The notes under the pieces were generated by a model that saw only the letters and a program-made list of their open reading frames with translations, was not told the origin of the DNA and did not search any database. The position numbers and the translations under genes are program-made. From contig JABXJU010000164.1 in the NCBI GenBank assembly GCA_013375405.1, positions 1 to 10,072 of the forward strand: a stretch of 10,072 nucleotides of DNA. The letters are read 5' to 3'. The DNA comes from Candidatus Helarchaeota archaeon (GTDB taxonomy: Archaea > Asgardarchaeota > Lokiarchaeia > Helarchaeales > HEL-GB-A). Shown piece after piece: positions 6,288-10,072 of this stretch (its first letter is position 1; the number at the start of each line of letters is the position of its first letter).

Positions 6288-7574
6288 TTGAAAAAATTTG
6301 CGTTAATTGGTTGTTTCTCATCGAAAAATTGGTATGGTTTCGCACCGTTGTTTGCTACTTTGGAGAAAACTAGTATAATCCACATGGATAATGTATTTAT
6401 TCTAAAAAAACGAACTAATTCCGCACTCAAGAAAATCCTTGATCAGTTTAATACTTCAATTTTTGCTTATTCATTCTATACCCATGAAGCACCTAGAATC
6501 GCAGCAGAAATTAAAAGAATCACTGAAATTTTCTCGCATCAGAACATTATTTTCATAGCTGGAGGCCCGCACGCCTCCGGAAATCCAAGCCAGACGCTTC
6601 AAATGGGCTTTGATCTAGTGGTGAAAGGCGAAGGAGAACGGACATTTCCAACTTTATTAGAACGGCTTTGTACGAATCAATCCTATTTAGATATCGAAGG
6701 AATTTGTTTCCGGAAACAGGATCAAATACATCTCTCAACCCCCTCCACTGTAATCAAGTTGGATGAATACCCAACCTTTTCAAGTAACTTTAACTTGTAT
6801 CCCCCGCTTGAAATCACAAGAGGATGTCCTTTTGGATGCAAATACTGTGAAGTCACGTATCATTTTGGAAACAAGATGCGACATAGAAGTATTAATACTA
6901 TTTTAAACATTGTGAAAGAATATCACAAAATCTTTACAGGAAGACGAAGTACGGACATTCGATTTATTTCTCCGAACTCGCTGGCATATGGTTCTCATGA
7001 TGGAAAGACTCCAAATCCTGCTAAAATACGACAGTTATTGAAATCAATTTATGAATTGGGAAAGGATAATATAAGGATCTTTTTTGCTTCTTTTCCCTCA
7101 GAAACTCGGCCCGAATTTGTTACTTCCTCTTTATTAGAGGAGATTACACCTTTTATTTCCAATACCCATATTGCATTTGGTGCACAATCAGGCTCAGATA
7201 AAATTCTCAAGCTAATAGGGCGTCAACACACAGTACAAGACATTCAGAATGCAACAACAGCAATATTAGAAGCAAATCTAACTCCTTTAATCGATTTTCT
7301 CTTAGGCCTGCCTGATGAAGAAATCGAAGATCAATATCAGACCATGGATTTAATTAAAGAATTAATCGGACAGAAGGCTCAGATTCGAATTCACTATTTC
7401 ATGCCGCTCGCTGGCACACCATTTGAAAATGCGATTCCCGTTCCTATAGAACCAGAAATTTTATCCGAACTAGGGCGATTTGCAAAAAAAGGCTATTTAC
7501 AAGGTAATTTAGATACACAAATTAAGAATTCGAACCGGATTCTGAAATTTTTACAATCCTTCAACAATAGATAA
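6288..7574 (+). CDS. B12-binding domain/radical SAM protein, MJ_1487-like
   Basis: A radical SAM protein with an N-terminal cobalamin-binding-like Rossmann domain (about residues 1-135: FALIGCF..., then FIAGGPHASGNP and FDLVVKGEGERTF). The SAM core starts at LEITRGCPFGCKYC (C180, C184, C187 counted from this start), followed by KMRHRS, FGAQSGSDKILKLIGR and DFLLGLPDEE. This resembles the archaeal MJ_1487 family, whose reaction is unknown as far as I know. The canonical DxHxxG cobalamin motif is not visible, so if B12 binds it is without a lower histidine ligand. The start is uncertain: there is no ATG near the 5' end. TTG at 6288 is preferred because TGTGAT lies 6 bases before it and the product then starts right at the first domain strand; an in-frame TTG at 6273 would add five residues. 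Its stop codon abuts that of the convergent proteasome gene with no gap. Confidence 0.8.
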   Translation: MKKFALIGCFSSKNWYGFAPLFATLEKTSIIHMDNVFILKKRTNSALKKILDQFNTSIFAYSFYTHEAPRIAAEIKRITEIFSHQNIIFIAGGPHASGNPSQTLQMGFDLVVKGEGERTFPTLLERLCTNQSYLDIEGICFRKQDQIHLSTPSTVIKLDEYPTFSSNFNLYPPLEITRGCPFGCKYCEVTYHFGNKMRHRSINTILNIVKEYHKIFTGRRSTDIRFISPNSLAYGSHDGKTPNPAKIRQLLKSIYELGKDNIRIFFASFPSETRPEFVTSSLLEEITPFISNTHIAFGAQSGSDKILKLIGRQHTVQDIQNATTAILEANLTPLIDFLLGLPDEEIEDQYQTMDLIKELIGQKAQIRIHYFMPLAGTPFENAIPVPIEPEILSELGRFAKKGYLQGNLDTQIKNSNRILKFLQSFNNR

Positions 7575-8186
7575 TCATGTTATCGACGCAGTAAATTCTT
7601 CAACTCGCGCTTTCTGAATCGCAAGTACATCGATACCCTCTCCAGAAGCTGGGTCACGCTGGGCTGCGGATTGAATGGCTCTAACTGCTAACTTTTTCCC
7701 TTGCTCCACTGTTAAATTCTGTTTATATTCATTTTCTAACACACCAATCGCAATCTCTGACCCACTTCCGATTGCTGCATATTTATCATCAATAATGCTC
7801 CCTATTGCATCTAAAGCAAAGACTTTTGGCCCTTCATCGTCAACCCCTGCCATTAATGTATTCGTGAATAATGGAAACATCCGCATTGAGTATAAAATTG
7901 TCGCAGTTCGCTTTGCTGCTGCATTAACCGAGATTCCTTTCTTTTGTTCTAATTCGTATAATTTGATATAAACTCCCAAGGTATCCTTCAATACCTGAAA
8001 GTCGGAAACCAATCCTGCAAACGCAATCCCAATATTATCTGCGACTTTGAATACTTTTTTAACGGATTTACTTTGAATTCCTCGTCCAAAAGTAAGACGT
8101 TTTTCAGAGGCAAGAATAACCCCATCTGAACATTGGATTCCAACCGTGGTTGCACCCGGGAGAAAAAAATTTTCCATATCTATCAT
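7575..8186 (-). CDS. psmB: 20S proteasome beta subunit, predicted inactive (Thr1 replaced by Ala)
   Basis: A 203-residue Ntn-hydrolase-fold subunit of the proteasome core. Beta identity is clear from GVILASEKR, AFAGLVSDFQVL, IGSGS (140-143), LTVEQGKKLAVRAI and QRDPASGEGID. Alpha subunits instead carry an N-terminal helix with an FSPDGRLFQVEYA motif, absent here. In active beta subunits a short propeptide ending in Gly is cut to expose Thr1 (G-TTTVGI). Here the same stretch reads PGATTVGI, so residue 12, at the Thr1 position, is Ala (codon GCA). The other active-site positions are kept: E28 (position 17), K44 (Lys33), S141, D178 and S181. It strongly resembles the Sulfolobus beta1 type, which also lacks Thr1 and pairs with an active beta2. 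The start is the ATG at 8186; an ATG at 8177 would also fit. It is divergent from PAN across a 445-base spacer. Confidence 0.93.
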   Translation of the reverse strand: MIDMENFFLPGATTVGIQCSDGVILASEKRLTFGRGIQSKSVKKVFKVADNIGIAFAGLVSDFQVLKDTLGVYIKLYELEQKKGISVNAAAKRTATILYSMRMFPLFTNTLMAGVDDEGPKVFALDAIGSIIDDKYAAIGSGSEIAIGVLENEYKQNLTVEQGKKLAVRAIQSAAQRDPASGEGIDVLAIQKARVEEFTASIT

Positions 8187-8631
8187 CTCTGTATTTTTCT
8201 AAAGTCCGCGTCTTTATCAATGCTAATTATTATCATTTTCAATAACCGATTAATAAAAACTTACCTTTTAAAATTATTTTGCGATATTTATTTTGCTAGA
8301 AATTTCAATGTAATTCAAAGATTAAAAGGTTAATTAACAATATTTCATAGATTCATATCCTATTTCATAAGAAAGGCAACTCAAAAATAAAAAATCTATT
8401 CTAAAATCCATTTTCCCTCAAAAAATTGCTAACTCTATCGCTTTTAAAATTACCTCTTAAATAATTTTAACTGTATTATTATAATATAATAGCAATATAT
8501 TCCAACATCAATAAATACCAACTTTGGCGTCAATTATTCCACAAACCTTTATAAATTTTCATTAACTTAGCTAATTAAGAAGAACAATACGAGTTTAAAT
8601 CTAAATCGAAATTGTAGATAAAGGGTTTTAC
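8187..8631. promoter_or_regulatory. 445-base AT-rich spacer between psmB and PAN, gene-free
   Basis: I see no gene or RNA here. It is very AT-rich, and the short ORFs in it lack any protein-like pattern. It must hold the promoters of the two divergent genes. Visible short repeats: inverted ACCTTTTAA (8263-8271) and TTAAAAGGT (8322-8330), 50 bases apart, and a direct CTTTTAAAATTA (8265-8276, 8441-8452). In sequence this AT-rich the direct repeat could be chance. The stretch TATTATTATAATATAATA (about 8474-8491) is low complexity. Confidence 0.5.
8548..8556 (+). promoter_or_regulatory. TATA box of the PAN gene
   Basis: TTTATAAAT lies in AAACC-TTTATAAAT, close to the archaeal TATA consensus. It predicts a start site around 8575-8580 and a leader of about 55 bases before the ATG at 8632. 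No strong Shine-Dalgarno sequence precedes that ATG; only GGG at 8623-8625. Confidence 0.55.
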
Positions 8632-9840
8632 ATGCCAGATGAAACAAAAGGAACAGTAAAAAAATGGTATAAGGATGGAGATGACAGTTATCTTATTTCT
8701 TATACCAAACATCTCGAAAGAAAAATACGTAGCCTTGAAGCGGAGAAACAATTAATAGAAAGTGAGAAAATTCGATTAGATCGAGAACTCCGTAGCATTA
8801 AAACCGAGTTAGATCGTATGCGTCAACCTCCTTTAGTGACTGCTGACGTCGTTGATATTCTAGAGGACGGGCGAATCATCGTAAAGAGTACTACTGGTCC
8901 TCAATTTGTGGTTAAGTACTCTAATAGTATCCCAAAAGATCAACTCACAGCAGGCGCACGGGTTGGCCTTAATCAGCGAACATTTTCTATAGTTGAAGTC
9001 CTCCCTGGCTCACTTGATCCGTTCGTTCAAGGGATGGAAATAGAGGAAACCCCAGATGTTACCTATAACCATATTGGTGGTTTACAAAAACAGATAGATG
9101 AAATTAAAGAAACAGTTGAATACCCCTTAAAATTTCCTGAAAGGTATGAGAAGATCGGGATTGAACCACCCAAAGGAGTATTGCTTTCTGGGCCTCCAGG
9201 AACTGGCAAAACGCTCCTTGCACGTGCTGTTGCTCGTGAAACTCATGCAACCTTCATTCGGGTAATTGGATCTGAGCTAGTACAGAAATTCATCGGTGAA
9301 GGTGCCCGTTTAGTTCGTGAGATTTTTTTGATGGCTAAAGAAAAGGCCCCAAGCATTGTTTTCATTGACGAACTAGATGCAGTTGGTTCGAGGCGTTTAG
9401 AAGTTGCTACATCAGGTGACAGAGAAGTACAACGGACTTTAATGCAATTACTCAGTATTTTAGATGGATTTGATAATCGTGGCGATGTCAGAATTATAGG
9501 TGCCACAAATAGAGCTGATATTTTAGACCCTGCTCTCATAAGGCCAGGAAGATTTGACAGAATTATTGAATTTCCAATTCCAGAGCGTAGTGCCCGCCGT
9601 CATATATTTGAAATTCATTTAAAAAACGTTTCGGCCTCTAAGGATGAAGAGACACTTCATTTTTTAGTAGACATGACGGAAGACGCAACTGGCGCAGATA
9701 TCAAAGCTATTGTCGTAGAAGCTGGCATGTTCGCAATTCGTGACGAAAGAGACTCTGTCACTGTAGAAGATTTCAAACAAGCCGTTAAAAAGGTCATGGA
9801 ACATAAGCAAAAGAAGCCCCATGAGGAACATTATGGCTAA
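8632..9840 (+). CDS. pan: Proteasome-activating nucleotidase PAN (AAA+ ATPase)
   Basis: A 402-residue AAA+ unfoldase of the PAN/Rpt group; a hexamer docks on the 20S core and threads unfolded substrates into it. Order: N-terminal coiled coil (about 21-65, Leu/Ile heptads), P66-P67 at the junction where the cis-proline of PAN sits, OB domain (about 68-125), linker, then the ATPase: IGGL (148-151), Walker A GPPGTGKT (187-194), pore loop KFIGEG (218-223), Walker B IVFIDELDAVG with D245 and E246, sensor-1 ATN, and arginine fingers in RPGRFDR. A C-terminal helical domain includes TGADIKAIVVEAGMFAIR. The C-terminus is HYG: in PAN a hydrophobic-Tyr-X (HbYX) tail opens the 20S gate, and here His takes the hydrophobic position. 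The length is slightly short for PAN. CDC48/VAT is excluded because there is a single ATPase domain. Confidence 0.95.
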   Translation: MPDETKGTVKKWYKDGDDSYLISYTKHLERKIRSLEAEKQLIESEKIRLDRELRSIKTELDRMRQPPLVTADVVDILEDGRIIVKSTTGPQFVVKYSNSIPKDQLTAGARVGLNQRTFSIVEVLPGSLDPFVQGMEIEETPDVTYNHIGGLQKQIDEIKETVEYPLKFPERYEKIGIEPPKGVLLSGPPGTGKTLLARAVARETHATFIRVIGSELVQKFIGEGARLVREIFLMAKEKAPSIVFIDELDAVGSRRLEVATSGDREVQRTLMQLLSILDGFDNRGDVRIIGATNRADILDPALIRPGRFDRIIEFPIPERSARRHIFEIHLKNVSASKDEETLHFLVDMTEDATGADIKAIVVEAGMFAIRDERDSVTVEDFKQAVKKVMEHKQKKPHEEHYG

Positions 9841-9866
9841 AATTTTTTCCATTTTTCCTCTTCTTT
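9841..9866 (+). terminator. Pyrimidine-rich tract after PAN
   Basis: Directly after the PAN stop the plus strand has three T-rich runs (T6, T5, T4) separated by C residues, with no hairpin. This fits the U-tract terminators of archaea, though read-through into the next gene 33 bases on is equally possible. Confidence 0.4.
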
Positions 9867-9873
9867 TATAAAA

Positions 9874-10072
9874 ATGATACGTATTACCCCTTCATCAATT
9901 GACATTGATCATTTAAGACAAAGTTTACGTTTTCAATTTTCATTGACTACAGAAGATCTGAAGAAATTTATCCCCTCAAATATCGAACTTGAGTTATCAG
10001 GAAAAACTAAAAGGCTTCGTTTTCTATATCTAGAAGAAAAATTATGGGGAATGATACGCCCTCATGACAGAT
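9874..10072 (+). CDS. PUA-type RNA-binding protein, TGT C-terminal-like (5' part)
   Basis: Partial gene: 66 codons from an ATG at 9874, open to the right edge, beginning MIRITPSSIDIDHLRQSLRF. The pattern QFS...DLKKFIP, then ELELSGKTKRLRFLYL, then LWGMIRPHD, resembles the pre-PUA region of archaeosine tRNA-guanine transglycosylase and related PUA proteins, where a TGRIR-V-L stretch is followed by LATLRPxDG. The family modifies tRNA G15 or binds tRNA through the PUA domain. No catalytic domain precedes it, so this is probably a stand-alone PUA protein rather than the full transglycosylase. There is no ribosome site; TATAAAA lies just before the ATG, too close to act as its TATA box. The gap to PAN is 33 bases in the same direction. 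The family is a judgement from pattern, made on a third or less of the gene. Confidence 0.6.
   Translation, partial: MIRITPSSIDIDHLRQSLRFQFSLTTEDLKKFIPSNIELELSGKTKRLRFLYLEEKLWGMIRPHDR

Noticed and set aside
8133..8333. 66-codon plus-strand ORF crossing the psmB start
   Set aside because: It overlaps the psmB 5' end in antisense, has an AT-driven Ile/Leu/Asn/Phe composition and lacks a ribosome site.
8473..8500. AT-only stretch as a replication origin or plasmid-like repeat
   Set aside because: No ORB-like repeats or orc1/cdc6 gene nearby; it is simple low-complexity sequence.
9866..9874. TATAAAA directly before the PUA gene ATG as its promoter
   Set aside because: A TATA box should lie about 25 bases before the start site; here the ATG begins within a few bases, so it cannot drive this start.

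Overview
This window is AT-rich archaeal chromosome. It carries a 20S proteasome beta subunit and a PAN-type proteasomal ATPase, the archaeal/eukaryotic wyosine enzyme Taw1/TYW1, an archaeal-type tRNA methylthiotransferase (e-MtaB), a translin-family protein, a HypB GTPase and a radical SAM enzyme of the tetraether-lipid-synthase (Tes/MJ0619, COG1964) family. TATA-like boxes lie about 50 bases upstream of several starts, and the only clear Shine-Dalgarno signals are GGTGA and GGAG. The mixture of TACK-like traits (a beta subunit resembling the Sulfolobus beta1 type) and euryarchaeal-like traits (PAN, an MJ_1487-like B12/radical SAM protein) would suit an Asgard or related lineage. That placement is an inference; the window has no taxonomic marker that settles it.

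Layout, left to right: the 5' end of truA (-); e-MtaB (+), divergent from truA; a minus-strand operon of translin, hypB and a MoaD/ubiquitin-fold carrier protein, whose 3' end overlaps the e-MtaB 3' end; a GC-rich, strongly folding segment at 3182-3338 that looks like an unannotated structured RNA on the plus strand; tes (-); taw1 (-); a B12-binding/radical SAM protein (+); a proteasome beta subunit (-), meeting the previous gene stop to stop; a 445-base gene-free AT-rich spacer; PAN (+); and the start of a PUA-type RNA-binding protein (+) that runs off the right edge.

Two themes run through the genes. One is tRNA modification: TruA (pseudouridine 38-40), e-MtaB (ms2t6A37), Taw1 (the tricyclic wyosine base at G37) and probably a TGT/PUA-like protein. 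The other is radical SAM chemistry, with four separate enzymes in about 7.4 kb (e-MtaB, Tes, Taw1, B12-SAM). A protein-turnover pair (proteasome beta and PAN) fills the right end, and a small carrier protein ending in Gly-Gly-Gly lies in the left half.

The points most worth a second look are: the proteasome beta subunit has Ala where the catalytic Thr1 should be, so it is predicted to be inactive; the GC-rich folded segment between translin and tes; a 21-base direct repeat that duplicates the translin start codon into a six-codon upstream ORF; and the unusual translin-hypB-moaD operon, where translin sits beside hypB and no hypA is seen. No mobile element, CRISPR array, tRNA or rRNA gene was recognised.
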